Below, piece by piece: positions 17,568 to 27,550 of a stretch of 64,000 bases of DNA. The notes beneath the pieces are model-generated. The model was given only the letters and a program-made list of their open reading frames with translations, searched no databases and had not been told where the DNA came from. The stretch's first letter is position 1; each line of letters begins with the position of its first letter. The DNA is from Pseudomonas sp. HMWF032 (GTDB taxonomy: Bacteria; Pseudomonadota; Gammaproteobacteria; Pseudomonadales; Pseudomonadaceae): positions 121,055-185,054 of the forward strand of contig NZ_QAIG01000007.1 in NCBI RefSeq assembly GCF_003060885.1, read 5' to 3'. The position numbers were made by a program, and so were the translations under genes.

Positions 17568-18095
17568 ATGATCCGTCTACAAGTGGTCGATGATGAACCC
17601 TGCGTCCTCCATGCGATAAAGCGCCTGCTGCGCAAAGAGGACTGGGAGGTCGACACCTATGAAGTCCCGCAGCAAGCCCTGCAGGCACTGACCGAAGCCT
17701 CCTACAACCTGATCTTGTGCGACCTGCACATGCCCCATCTGGACGGCATTACCTACCTGCAGTTCGCCCGGCAGCGGCAACCGGACGCCCTGCGCCTGCT
17801 GTTTAGCGGCCATGGCGACCGCGACAGCCTGGTCCAGGCCATCAACAACGCTCAGGTGCAGCGCTTTATCAGCAAACCCTGGGACGACTACGAGTTGCTG
17901 GAAACCCTGCGCAACGCGGTGCAGGTGCAGCACCTGCAAGCCGAACAACACCGTTTACTGACGCAGATACAACAGCAACAGCAGCAGCTAAACAGCCACC
18001 GCCACGCCTTGCTGGAGATGCAGCGCCAGCATCCGCAACTGTTTCAGCTCAAGCTCGGCGAAGACGGCAGCATTCTCTTGTACGAAGAGCCCTAA
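17568..18095 (+). CDS. Response regulator, receiver domain with Gln-rich tail
   Basis: A 175-residue protein. The receiver domain (about 4-118) has the acceptor Asp52 in LCDLHMPHLDG and the Lys of ISKPWDD. A coiled Gln-rich stretch (about 125-160, with a run of five Gln) and a short end follow. There is no DNA-binding domain, so output is probably by protein contact, for example with the HD-GYP-like partner encoded just upstream. Third gene of the kinase operon. An in-frame upstream extension inside the previous gene is not favoured; AGTAGGCCC precedes the ATG at 17568. Confidence 0.85.
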   Translation: MIRLQVVDDEPCVLHAIKRLLRKEDWEVDTYEVPQQALQALTEASYNLILCDLHMPHLDGITYLQFARQRQPDALRLLFSGHGDRDSLVQAINNAQVQRFISKPWDDYELLETLRNAVQVQHLQAEQHRLLTQIQQQQQQLNSHRHALLEMQRQHPQLFQLKLGEDGSILLYEEP

Positions 18096-18117
18096 GCCCT
18101 TCTCTTACGGAGAGCAC

Positions 18118-21100
18118 TCAGCCCTGCGCTGCCTCAGTCGGCAACGGCTGCCAACGGCGCAGCAGCATGTACAGCGTGGGGATGACAAACAGGGTGAATA
18201 CGGTGCCGACCAACAGGCCGCCCACAATCACCCAACCAATCTGCTGACGGCTTTCCGCCCCTGCCCCAGTGGCTATCGCTAACGGCAGCGAACCCAGCAC
18301 CATCGCCCCGGTGGTCATCAGAATCGGCCGCAGGCGCTGCACCGACGCCTCGATCACCGCGCCGCGTAGCTCATGGCCCTGACGCAACAGCACGTTGGCG
18401 AACTCCACAATGAGAATGCCGTGCTTGGTGATCAGACCAATCAGCGTCACCAACCCAATCTGCGAATAGATGTTCAAGGTGCCGCCAAACAGCGTCAGCG
18501 CCAGTAAGGCGCCAGCCATCGACAGCGGCACGCTGAACAGGATGATCAGCGGGTCAGTAAAGCTCTCAAACTGCGCCGCCAGCACCAGGAAGATAAACGC
18601 CAGGGCCAGGGCAAAGATCAGCGCAATGCCGGCGCTGGACTCCTTGAAATCCCGCGAGGTGCCGGTGTAATCGTACTGCGTCTCCGGCGGGAACACCGCG
18701 CGCGCCTTAGTCTCCAGATGCGCCAGGGCTTCACCCAGGGTGTAGCCGGCGCCGACGTTGGCGCTCACCGTTACCGCGCGCAGCTGGTTGAAGTGGTTAA
18801 GCTCGCGCGGCGCCACGGTCTCGCGCACCTCGATCAGATTGGACAGTTGCACCATGCTCTCATCGCGGCCACGCACATAAACCCGGTCGAGATCTTGCGG
18901 GTTGCTGCGGTCCACGCCCTGCAACTGCACCAGCACGTCGTACTGCTCACCGTTCTGCTTGAAGCGCGTCACCTGACGGCTGCCAAACAGGCTTTCCAGG
19001 CTACGGCCAATGGTCGCCACATCAGTACCCACGGCCACGGCCTGCTCGCGGTTGACCGCGACTTTCAGCTGCGGCGCATTGAGCTTGAGGTCGCTGTCCA
19101 GGCTTTCCAGCCCCGGATAATCGCGCAGCGAGTTGAGCAATTCATCGACATAACCCTGCAGCTCGCTGTACTCCATCGACGAGCGAATCACGAAGTTCAC
19201 CGGCTGGTTACGCGCGCTCTGCCCCAGCGGTGGGCGATTGACCGGGAAGGCGCGCACCCCGGCGATGTCCTGCAGTTTGGGCAGCAACTCGTTACGAATC
19301 TCGAACTGGCTGCGCGAACGGTCGGCCCAGTCCTCCAGCTTCATAAAGGAGATGCCTTGGGCCACCGTCGGGAAGCCGGCAATCACCATATAACGGTTGG
19401 TCTCGGCGATACTGGCGTAGGCGGCCTCTACCTCGCGGGCATAGCGTCCGGTGTAGTTGATGGTGGCACCATCCGGGCCATTGAACACGCCGATGATGGT
19501 GCCGGTGTCTTCGGTGGGCGCCAGCTCGGATTTAAGCCCTGAGAACAGCAGCACGCAGGCCAGCATAGCCAGCAACAACACGCCCACCACCCACACCCAG
19601 GCACTCAGTGCTTTGGCCAATAGATGCTTGTAGCTGTACGTCAGGCCATTGAGGAAATTCTCGATCAGGTTGTACACCCGGTTACGCCGCTCGCCGACCT
19701 GATGCGGCTTGAGCAGCAGCGCACACATCATCGGGGTCAGGGTCAGGGCGACAAAACCGGATACCAGCACCGCGCCGGCCAGGGTCCAGGCGAACTCGGT
19801 AAACAGCTTGCCGGTGGTGCCCTGCATAAAGCCGATGGGGGCAAATACCGCGGCCAGGGTCAGGGTCATGGCGATCACCGCAAAGGCAATCTCACGGCTG
19901 CCCTTGAACGCGGCCTGCATGGGCGACATGCCGTCTTCGATGTGCCGGTGAATGTTCTCCAGCATGACGATGGCATCGTCCACCACCAAGCCGATGGCCA
20001 ACACCATCGCCAACAGCGTCAGGGTGTTGATGGTGAACCCCATCAACGACATCATGGCAAATGCGCCGATCAGTGATACCGGAATGGTCACCAGCGGAAT
20101 GATGGTGGCGCGCAGCGAACGCAGGAAGATAAAGATGATCAGGATGACCAGCCCTACCGCTTCCCAGATAGTGACGAAGACGTTGTTGATCGACTCACGG
20201 ATAAACTGCGAGTTGTCGTTGGCCACCGCCATTTCCATGCCTTCCGGCAACAGCAAGCGGATATCCGGCATCGCCTCAGCCAGGCCATCGGAGATGTCCA
20301 GCGGGTTGGCCGTGGCCTGCTTGATCATGCCCATCGACACCGCAGGTTTACCCTTATAACGGACGATGCTGCGTTCATCCTTGGCGCCGATTTCGGCATA
20401 GCCCACATCGGCCAGGCGCAGCAGGTAACCACGCGAATCATCGAGAATCAGTTGGTTGAACTGCTCCGGGGTGTTCATGTCGGTTTCCGAGAGCACGGTA
20501 AATTCGCGTTGCTGCGATTCGATACGCCCGGCAGGAATCTCGACGTTCTGCCGGCGCAGGGCGTCTTCCACACCCTGTACGGTGAGGTTATGCGCGGCAA
20601 GCTTTTCCGGGTCCAGCCAGATGCGCATGGCAAAGGTGCGCGCGCCGCGAATCTGCACTTCGGAAACGCCAGGGATGGTCTGCAGGCGATCCTTGATCAC
20701 CCGCTCCAGCACATCGGTGATTTCCATGGCGCTGTAACGTTCACTGTAGAAGGCAATCCAGATCACCGGCTGGGCGTCGGCCTCAACCTTCTGCACGATG
20801 GGCTCGGCGATTTCATCCGGCAGCAGGCCGCGCACCCGGCCCAGTCGATCGCGCACATCGTTGGCAGCCTCATCGGAGTTGCTGCCCAAGCGAAATTGCG
20901 CAGTGATCTGGGTATTTTCCGAACGGCTGATCGAGCTGACGAAATCCAGCCCATCGATGCCCGACAGCACATCCTCGATCGGCTGCGCGACCTGGGACTC
21001 CATGATCTCGGGGCTGGCCCCCGGGTAAGTGACGTTGACCGTGACAATCGGTACGTCGATATTCGGGTACTCGCGCACGGCCAGACGGTCATAGGCCATC

Positions 21101-21177
21101 AGCCCGAGCAGCACCACAATCAGCGAGAGTACGGTGGCAAATACCGGCCGACGGATGCAGATGTCCGACAGGGTCAT
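18118..21177 (-). CDS. RND efflux pump inner-membrane transporter
   Basis: A 1019-residue HAE1/AcrB-type transporter that uses the proton gradient to export hydrophobic compounds. It shows the family's two-fold repeat: one membrane helix at the N-terminus, a large periplasmic loop, five to six helices (about 335-540), a second periplasmic loop and six helices at the C-terminus. The proton-relay pair is seen as LVVDDAIVMLE in helix 4. It overlaps the adaptor gene by four bases. No outer membrane channel gene is nearby, so the pump probably uses one encoded elsewhere (OprM-like). Confidence 0.95.
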   Translation of the reverse strand: MTLSDICIRRPVFATVLSLIVVLLGLMAYDRLAVREYPNIDVPIVTVNVTYPGASPEIMESQVAQPIEDVLSGIDGLDFVSSISRSENTQITAQFRLGSNSDEAANDVRDRLGRVRGLLPDEIAEPIVQKVEADAQPVIWIAFYSERYSAMEITDVLERVIKDRLQTIPGVSEVQIRGARTFAMRIWLDPEKLAAHNLTVQGVEDALRRQNVEIPAGRIESQQREFTVLSETDMNTPEQFNQLILDDSRGYLLRLADVGYAEIGAKDERSIVRYKGKPAVSMGMIKQATANPLDISDGLAEAMPDIRLLLPEGMEMAVANDNSQFIRESINNVFVTIWEAVGLVILIIFIFLRSLRATIIPLVTIPVSLIGAFAMMSLMGFTINTLTLLAMVLAIGLVVDDAIVMLENIHRHIEDGMSPMQAAFKGSREIAFAVIAMTLTLAAVFAPIGFMQGTTGKLFTEFAWTLAGAVLVSGFVALTLTPMMCALLLKPHQVGERRNRVYNLIENFLNGLTYSYKHLLAKALSAWVWVVGVLLLAMLACVLLFSGLKSELAPTEDTGTIIGVFNGPDGATINYTGRYAREVEAAYASIAETNRYMVIAGFPTVAQGISFMKLEDWADRSRSQFEIRNELLPKLQDIAGVRAFPVNRPPLGQSARNQPVNFVIRSSMEYSELQGYVDELLNSLRDYPGLESLDSDLKLNAPQLKVAVNREQAVAVGTDVATIGRSLESLFGSRQVTRFKQNGEQYDVLVQLQGVDRSNPQDLDRVYVRGRDESMVQLSNLIEVRETVAPRELNHFNQLRAVTVSANVGAGYTLGEALAHLETKARAVFPPETQYDYTGTSRDFKESSAGIALIFALALAFIFLVLAAQFESFTDPLIILFSVPLSMAGALLALTLFGGTLNIYSQIGLVTLIGLITKHGILIVEFANVLLRQGHELRGAVIEASVQRLRPILMTTGAMVLGSLPLAIATGAGAESRQQIGWVIVGGLLVGTVFTLFVIPTLYMLLRRWQPLPTEAAQG

Positions 21178-22205
21178 GGCGCTTGCTCCACCACCTTGGT
21201 GCGTACCGGCGCACCGGCTCGAACCTTCTGCCAGCCAGCGCTGATCAGGGTTTCATCACCCTGCAGGCCTTCCAGCACCTCAACCATGCCAGCCAGGCGC
21301 TTGCCCAGTTTGACCTCGCGCACCTCGACCTTACCCTCGACCACCAGGTTGACCAGCAGCTTATCGCCCACCGGCATGATGGCCTCTTCTGGAATCACCA
21401 GGGCATTCGGCCGTTCGGCGAGGATTACCGAGACCCGCACGAACTGCCCTGGGCTCAGGCGGCCATCGCTGTTGCTGATATGCGCGCGAATCGCCTGGCT
21501 GCGTCCGACTTCGTCCAGACGTGGGTTGATGGCGAAAATCTCACCGGTGAAGTGCTCGCCCGGATAGGCATCCAGACTTATTTCAATGAGCTGCTTAAGG
21601 CGGATCTGGCTGACGGCATTTTGCGGAATGCGGAAATCCACCTTGAGTGGATCGAGTACTTCCAAATTGACGATGTCCTGGCCTTCGCTGAGGTAATCAC
21701 CGGGGCTGACGGCGCGCAAACCCAGCACGCCATCGTAGGGAGCGACAATGCGCGTCTTGTCCAGGCGTGCCTGGGACAGCGCCAGGCTGGCACGTGAGGC
21801 CTGCTGCTGGGCGCTGGCTTCATCCAGCGCCTGGGCGTTACTGGCACCGCGCTTGAACAGCATCTGCGCGCGCTGAAAGTTCTTTTCCGCAAGGTTCAGA
21901 TTGGCCTGAGCCTGCGCCAGTTCGGCACGGGTGATCGCATCATCCAGGCTGACCAGCAGCACCCCCGCTTCGACACGCTGGCCTTCGCGAAAATGCAGTT
22001 GCGCCACGCGCCCGGCGATTTCCGGACGAATCATCACCGACTCGTCAGGCCGCAGCGAACCGAAAGTCACCAGCTCATCACGCACCAGGCGTCGCTCAAC
22101 GTTGACCGCCTCGACCAGCGGCCCTTCATTGGCGTGCGCTTGCACACTGACAAGCGAACACAAGAGAAAGACGGTACCGAGCAAAGCAGGTGCGCGGGCA
22201 AACAT
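21174..22205 (-). CDS. RND efflux periplasmic adaptor protein
   Basis: A 343-residue membrane fusion protein linking the RND pump to an outer-membrane channel. A signal peptide ends about residue 25 (VQAHA). A short barrel-sandwich hybrid with EIAGRVAQLHFREGQRV and APYDGVLGLRAVSPGDYLSEGQ encloses an alpha-helical hairpin (about 90-145), followed by beta-barrel and membrane-proximal domains. There is no lipobox Cys. The ATG at 22205 is preferred to a TTG two codons earlier because AGGGG lies at proper spacing. It lies 90 bases after the ABC-2 permease gene with no clear terminator between. Confidence 0.92.
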   Translation of the reverse strand: MFARAPALLGTVFLLCSLVSVQAHANEGPLVEAVNVERRLVRDELVTFGSLRPDESVMIRPEIAGRVAQLHFREGQRVEAGVLLVSLDDAITRAELAQAQANLNLAEKNFQRAQMLFKRGASNAQALDEASAQQQASRASLALSQARLDKTRIVAPYDGVLGLRAVSPGDYLSEGQDIVNLEVLDPLKVDFRIPQNAVSQIRLKQLIEISLDAYPGEHFTGEIFAINPRLDEVGRSQAIRAHISNSDGRLSPGQFVRVSVILAERPNALVIPEEAIMPVGDKLLVNLVVEGKVEVREVKLGKRLAGMVEVLEGLQGDETLISAGWQKVRAGAPVRTKVVEQAP

Positions 22206-22295
22206 ATACAACCCCTAATTCGTTTTAGAGGCCGAGCCTAACGGCCGAGCCGCGCAGATCAGCCGTTAAAAATGTTTCCCGATGTTGGCTGCCGC

Positions 22296-23090
22296 TTACT
22301 GGCGCATGCCCCGACCGCTAACCAGTAAGCGAATGCACACGCCATAAAGCACGGCGGTGGCGACCAGCATAAAACCGATGGCCACACCGATACGGATATC
22401 GGAAACGCCGAGAATGCCATAACGAAAGGCGTTGACCATATGCAGCACGGGGTTGGCCAGCGACACCGTCTGCCAGAACGGTGGCAACAGGTTGATCGAA
22501 TAGAACACCCCGCCCAGGTAGGTCAGTGGCGTCAGCACGAAGGTCGGGATGATCGAAATATCATCAAAGTTGCGCGCATACACGGCGTTGATAAAGCCAC
22601 CCAAGGAAAAGATGGTGGCCGTCAACAGCACCACCAGCACGGTGACACCGAGGTGATGCACCTGCAGATGAGTGAAGAACAACGACAGCACGGTGACGAT
22701 CACACCCACTGCCAGGCCGCGCAGTACGCCACCGATCACATACCCCGTGAGGATGATGTGCGGCGACACCGGCGAGACCATCAGTTCCTCGATGGAGCGC
22801 TGGAACTTGCTGCCGAAGAAGCTCGACACCACGTTGCCGTAGGAGTTGGTGATCACCGACATCATGATCAGCCCCGGCACGATGTACTCCATATAAGTGA
22901 AGCCACCCATGTCGCCGATCTGACTGCCGATCAGGTTGCCGAAGATCACGAAGTACAGAACCATGGTGATTGCCGGCGGCAGCAGGGTCTGCGGCCAGAT
23001 GCGGGTAAAGCGGCGTATCTCGCGGTAGACGATGGTGCGCAGCGCCACCATGTTGGCGGTGAATTCAGAGTTCAAATATGCCGTGCTCAT
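22296..23090 (-). CDS. ABC-2 type exporter permease
   Basis: A 264-residue integral membrane protein with six hydrophobic segments and the ABC-2 pattern ending in FVLTPLTYLGGVFYSINLLPPFW, typical of the YadH/DrrB-like exporters. It overlaps the ATPase gene by four bases, forming a two-gene exporter. From memory the pair corresponds to PA2811-PA2812 of P. aeruginosa. The substrate is unknown; lipids, drugs or polysaccharides are typical for the family. Confidence 0.92.
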   Translation of the reverse strand: MSTAYLNSEFTANMVALRTIVYREIRRFTRIWPQTLLPPAITMVLYFVIFGNLIGSQIGDMGGFTYMEYIVPGLIMMSVITNSYGNVVSSFFGSKFQRSIEELMVSPVSPHIILTGYVIGGVLRGLAVGVIVTVLSLFFTHLQVHHLGVTVLVVLLTATIFSLGGFINAVYARNFDDISIIPTFVLTPLTYLGGVFYSINLLPPFWQTVSLANPVLHMVNAFRYGILGVSDIRIGVAIGFMLVATAVLYGVCIRLLVSGRGMRQ

Positions 23091-24019
23091 ACCGCCACCT
23101 TCGCCAGGTTCTTTTCCACCAGGGAGACAAACAGCTCCTCCAGGCGATTGGTTTTATTGCGCAGGCTCAGCACCTCCACCTTCTGCTGCGCCAGTTGGCG
23201 GAACAACTCGGTAATGCCCTGCGCCTTGTCCACCTGCACTTCCAGGGTATGCGCATCGAGCAGTTGTGCGGGATAGCCGATCAGCTGCGGCGGTACCAGT
23301 TGGGCATCCTTGAGGTCGAGCAGGAAGGTTTCCACATGCAGTTTTTTCAGCAGGTCCTTCATGCTGGTGTTCTCGACAATCCGCCCGTGGTCGATAATGC
23401 CGATGTTGCGGCACAGTTGTTCGGCTTCTTCCAGGTAATGGGTGGTGAGAATGATGGTGATGCCCTGCTCATTCAGCTCGCTGAGAAAGCTCCACATCGA
23501 GCGGCGCAGTTCGATATCAACCCCAGCCGTCGGCTCATCGAGAATCAGCAGACGCGGCTGATGCACCAGCGCGCGAGCAATCATCAAGCGGCGTTTCATC
23601 CCACCGGACAGCTCGCGTGACGGCACATTGTGCTTGCCCCACAGACCAAGCTGGTTGAGGTACTGCTCAGCGCGCTCCTTGGCGATTTTTGCCGGGATAC
23701 CGTAATAACCGGCCTGGGTCACGACGATGTCGAAGGCCTTTTCGAACTGGTTGAAGTTGAACTCCTGCGGCACCACACCCAGGCAGCGCTTGAGCGCCGA
23801 AGGCTGTTTGTCCAGATCGTGGCCAAACACATTGACCGTGCCGCTGCTCTTGGTCACCAGGGTCGAGAGGATGCCGATGGTGGTGGATTTGCCGGCACCG
23901 TTGGGGCCGAGCAAAGCGAAGAAATCACCTTCAGCCACGTCAAGGTCGATGCCATGCAGCGCCTGGAAGCCGTTGCCGTAGGTCTTGGTCAACTGGCGAA
24001 TGGACAGAGCAGTACTCAT
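23087..24019 (-). CDS. ABC-2 exporter ATP-binding protein
   Basis: A 310-residue ATPase. Walker A is GPNGAGKSTT, the signature is LSGGMKRR, Walker B is LLILDEPTAGVD and the switch His lies in LTTHYLEEA. The C-terminal extension of about 80 residues after the nucleotide domain is typical of DrrA/YadG-type exporters. The ATG at 24019 is chosen; the GTG four codons earlier adds MRIF and looks less likely. Partner of the permease encoded directly downstream. Confidence 0.94.
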   Translation of the reverse strand: MSTALSIRQLTKTYGNGFQALHGIDLDVAEGDFFALLGPNGAGKSTTIGILSTLVTKSSGTVNVFGHDLDKQPSALKRCLGVVPQEFNFNQFEKAFDIVVTQAGYYGIPAKIAKERAEQYLNQLGLWGKHNVPSRELSGGMKRRLMIARALVHQPRLLILDEPTAGVDIELRRSMWSFLSELNEQGITIILTTHYLEEAEQLCRNIGIIDHGRIVENTSMKDLLKKLHVETFLLDLKDAQLVPPQLIGYPAQLLDAHTLEVQVDKAQGITELFRQLAQQKVEVLSLRNKTNRLEELFVSLVEKNLAKVAV

Positions 24020-24226
24020 AAAAATGCGCACACCTGATCAGATAAAAGAAATTCAAGAGGGGCTGCGCCTGCAGCGCGAAGTGGCCCAAGTCTAGCGCCT
24101 GGAACCTCTCCACCACAGCATCTTTGCGCAAAACTGCCGCCCCCACGGCTGGGCAGCAGCCTACCAGCGCCAGGGGCAGATTAAACCCGGCCGTTTCCGA
24201 TGGTGCATATCAGCCCTGTCGATAGA

Positions 24227-24886
24227 TCAGCCGGGCACGGCCTCGGCGGCGAAGTCGCCACTGATCAACAGCGCGTCATCGGCAAACAGATGTGGGTAGC
24301 ATGCAGCCAGATGATCGAAGAACAGCGGCTCCGGCACATCGGCAAACTGGCCGTGGTCATGCAGGTATTCCATATAACGCTCGCCCTGCTGGTTGAACGG
24401 GTGAAATACGCTGTCGCTTAGGCCATCGAATTCCAGCGGCGCCACCTTGAATACCCGGCACAGCGCCAGGTTGAACGCGGGCGTGGCCTTGACCCAGCGA
24501 CCCGCGAGGTACAACTCGGTATAGCCGTGCATGGCAAATACTTCACTGCGCAGCATCTCCAACAGCCGTTGAGTGGCCAGGTGGTTGCGCACATCGGCCA
24601 GGCCGATGCGCGCCGGAATGCCGCAATGGCGGGCGCAGGCGGCGAGTAAGGTGGCCTTGGGTACGCAGTAACTCTCCCCAGCCTGCAATGCGTAGCTGGC
24701 CTTCAACGTCTCGGCATCACGGCTGAATACGTAGGGGTTGTAACGGATTTCATCGCGTACCGCGTAGTAGAGGCTGACGGCCTGTTCGCGCGGGTCCCGA
24801 CTGGCGCCACGAAATTTTTCTGCGAACTCCACCAGCGCGGGGTGGTCACTATCGATGAAGCGGCCGGGCTCGAGGTATTCACGCAT
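24227..24886 (-). CDS. Transglutaminase-like cysteine peptidase-fold protein
   Basis: A 219-residue protein with the transglutaminase core (PF01841). The catalytic Cys lies in AGESYCVPKATLLAACARHCGIPARIG, His in FAMHGYTEL, and the third position in WVKATPAFN. It has no signal peptide, so it acts in the cytoplasm. The natural substrate of this bacterial group is not known; protease or amidase activity is possible. GGAGAAC precedes the ATG at 24886. It is divergent from the fadE gene. Confidence 0.85.
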   Translation of the reverse strand: MREYLEPGRFIDSDHPALVEFAEKFRGASRDPREQAVSLYYAVRDEIRYNPYVFSRDAETLKASYALQAGESYCVPKATLLAACARHCGIPARIGLADVRNHLATQRLLEMLRSEVFAMHGYTELYLAGRWVKATPAFNLALCRVFKVAPLEFDGLSDSVFHPFNQQGERYMEYLHDHGQFADVPEPLFFDHLAACYPHLFADDALLISGDFAAEAVPG

Positions 24887-25036
24887 CAGGGTTCTCCATG
24901 ACTGAGAAACCAGTCTACCGACGCGAGTCCGACCAATGCCACGACGATTCGGCCAAGCTCACCGCTCTTGTCGCCATCAATGACGCTACGCTCGTGATGG
25001 TGCGTAACAACGCATCGTCATCATGGAGGATTCCGC

Positions 25037-27484
25037 ATGCTCGCTCTCTGGTTACTCGCCCTGCTGCTTGGCACGGCCTTACTCGCTCACCGCCGCACCG
25101 CGCCTCTGCCCGCACTGGGCATCGTGACCGGCTTGCTGATTCTGATGGGCGTGTTCAGCCATGCACCGGTCTGGCTGATGGGCCTACTCTGGTTACTCCT
25201 GCTAGCCGTGGCCTTGCCTCTGCTGCTGCCGCAACAACGCCGCAGCCTGTTCACTGCACCGCTGTTTGCCTGGTTCAAGCGCGTGCTGCCGCCGATGTCG
25301 ACCACCGAACGCGACGCCATCGAAGCCGGCACAGTGTGGTGGGATGGCGAGCTGTTCAGCGGCCGCCCGGACTGGGACACCCTGCTCGCCTACCCCAAGG
25401 CGCAGCTCACCGAAGAAGAGCAGGCGTTTATCGATGGCCCCACAGAAGCGCTCTGCGCCATGGTCAGTGACTGGCAGATCGGCCAGCAGATGGACTTGCC
25501 CGCCGAGGCCTGGGGGCATATCAAGCAACACGGCTTCTTCGCCCTGATCATCCCCAAGCAATACGGCGGCAAGGGCTTTTCCGCCTATGCCCACTCCCAG
25601 GTGGCCATGAAGCTGGCCACCCGCTCCGGCGATCTGGCCTCCACCGTGATGGTGCCCAACTCTCTCGGCCCGGCCGAACTGCTGCTGCACTACGGCACCG
25701 AGGCGCAGCGCGACCATTACCTGCCGCGCCTGGCCCGCGGTGAAGACATCCCCTGCTTCGCCCTCACCGGCCCCCTGGCTGGCTCCGACGCCGGCGCCAT
25801 GCCGGATACCGGAATCATCTGCAAAGGCCAGTGGCAAGGCGAGGAAGTGATCGGTCTGCGTCTGAACTGGGAAAAGCGCTATATCACCCTCGGCCCGGTC
25901 GCCACCCTGCTCGGCCTGGCCTTCAAAGCCTACGATCCCGAGCATCTGCTGGGTGAAGAGGACGACCTGGGCATCAGCCTCGCTCTGGTACCCACCGAAA
26001 CGCCTGGTGTCGAAATCGGCCGCCGCCACCTGCCACTCGGCGCCGCCTTTATGAACGGCCCGAACTCAGGCAAGGATGTGTTTATCCCGCTGGATTACTT
26101 GATCGGTGGCCAGGAGATGCTCGGCAAAGGCTGGATGATGCTGATGAACTGCCTGTCCGTGGGCCGCTCCATCTCCCTGCCGGCAGTCGGCACCGGCGCA
26201 GCCAAGTTCACCAGCCTGACCACCGGCCAGTACAGCCAGATACGCGAGCAGTTCAACGTGCCGCTTTCAGCCTTCGAAGGCATTCAGCAAGCCCTGGCGC
26301 GTATCGGCGGTAACGCCTGGCTGATGGACAGCGCACGCATCCTTACTGCCAATGCGGTGGATCTGGGCGAAAAACCCTCAGTGCTCTCGGCCATCCTCAA
26401 GTACCACCTGACCGAACGCGGCCGCGAATGCATCAGCCACGCCATGGACGTGCACGGCGGCAAGGGCATCGTCATGGGCCCCAACAATTATCTGGCCCGC
26501 TCCTGGCAGGGTGCGCCGATCTTTATCACCGTGGAGGGGGCCAATATCCTTTCGCGTAACCTGATGATCTTTGGTCAGGGCGCGATTCGCTGCCACCCCT
26601 ACGTGCTCAAAGAAATGACCCTGGCCAGCCACGCCGATCAGGATCAGGCACTGCAGGAATTCGATGAGCTGCTGCTGCAACATATCGGCTTTGCCGTCAG
26701 CAACGCCGCCAGCAGCCTGCTGCTCAGCCTCGGCTTTGGCGTGTTCAGTCAGGTGCCGGGTGACCGCATCAGCCGCCCTTATTTCCGCGCGCTCAACCGC
26801 CTGGCAGCGTCCTTCGCCCTGCTCGCCGACACCAGCATGGTGCTGCTCGGCGGCGAACTGAAACGCCGCGAACGCCTGTCAGCGCGCCTGGGTGATGTGC
26901 TCAGCCATCTGTACTTGGCATCGGCGGCCCTCAAGCGCTACCACGACCTCGGTTATCCGGAGCATGCACAACCCATGCTGCGCTGGGCCATGGAAGAAAG
27001 CCTGGGCAAGGCCGAACAAGCACTGGAAGAGCTGCTCAGCAACTTCCCCAGCAAACTGCTCGGCTGTGCTCTGCGCGTACTGGTATTGCCGCTGGGCCGC
27101 CGTCACAAAGGCCCACGCGATGAACTGGACGCCGAAGTAGCCAGCATTATCGGCCGTAACAGCGGCGATCCGGCGCTGGAGGAATTGCTCGAAGGCTGCT
27201 ATCGCCCACAAGCTGAACAGGACCCGGTGGGTGCTCTGCAATATGCGATGAACCTGCTGCAAGACGTACAGGGGCTGCAGAAGAAACTGCACAAGGCCGT
27301 CAAAGCCGGCCAGCTACAGGAACTGCCAGAGCAAAGCCTGATCGATGCCGCGCTGGCTGCTGGGGTTCTCAACCCGGAAGAGGCGCACAGCCTGCAGCAG
27401 GCCGAAGCGGCGCGGCGGGTGGTGATCGATGTCGACGACTTCGCCAAGGAGGAACTGACCTTAGGCTCCGGCAAGGTGCGTTAA
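25037..27484 (+). CDS. fadE: Membrane acyl-CoA dehydrogenase, FadE (YafH) type
   Basis: First oxidation step of fatty acid beta-oxidation, forming trans-2-enoyl-CoA from acyl-CoA with FAD. The 815-residue length and the N-terminal hydrophobic region (two helices within about 1-60) mark the large FadE class rather than the 380-residue soluble type. The dehydrogenase domain (about 120-500) shows LTGPLAGSDAGAMPD and MDVHGGKGI, followed by a long C-terminal domain of about 300 residues special to FadE. GGAGG precedes the ATG. From memory it matches PA2815, with the same downstream neighbours. Confidence 0.93.
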   Translation: MLALWLLALLLGTALLAHRRTAPLPALGIVTGLLILMGVFSHAPVWLMGLLWLLLLAVALPLLLPQQRRSLFTAPLFAWFKRVLPPMSTTERDAIEAGTVWWDGELFSGRPDWDTLLAYPKAQLTEEEQAFIDGPTEALCAMVSDWQIGQQMDLPAEAWGHIKQHGFFALIIPKQYGGKGFSAYAHSQVAMKLATRSGDLASTVMVPNSLGPAELLLHYGTEAQRDHYLPRLARGEDIPCFALTGPLAGSDAGAMPDTGIICKGQWQGEEVIGLRLNWEKRYITLGPVATLLGLAFKAYDPEHLLGEEDDLGISLALVPTETPGVEIGRRHLPLGAAFMNGPNSGKDVFIPLDYLIGGQEMLGKGWMMLMNCLSVGRSISLPAVGTGAAKFTSLTTGQYSQIREQFNVPLSAFEGIQQALARIGGNAWLMDSARILTANAVDLGEKPSVLSAILKYHLTERGRECISHAMDVHGGKGIVMGPNNYLARSWQGAPIFITVEGANILSRNLMIFGQGAIRCHPYVLKEMTLASHADQDQALQEFDELLLQHIGFAVSNAASSLLLSLGFGVFSQVPGDRISRPYFRALNRLAASFALLADTSMVLLGGELKRRERLSARLGDVLSHLYLASAALKRYHDLGYPEHAQPMLRWAMEESLGKAEQALEELLSNFPSKLLGCALRVLVLPLGRRHKGPRDELDAEVASIIGRNSGDPALEELLEGCYRPQAEQDPVGALQYAMNLLQDVQGLQKKLHKAVKAGQLQELPEQSLIDAALAAGVLNPEEAHSLQQAEAARRVVIDVDDFAKEELTLGSGKVR

Positions 27485-27550
27485 ACCGACGGGACAGCGG
27501 GCGGCGTGAGCCTTATACTTGCGCGCCCGTTTTACCTACAGGATTGCCCC

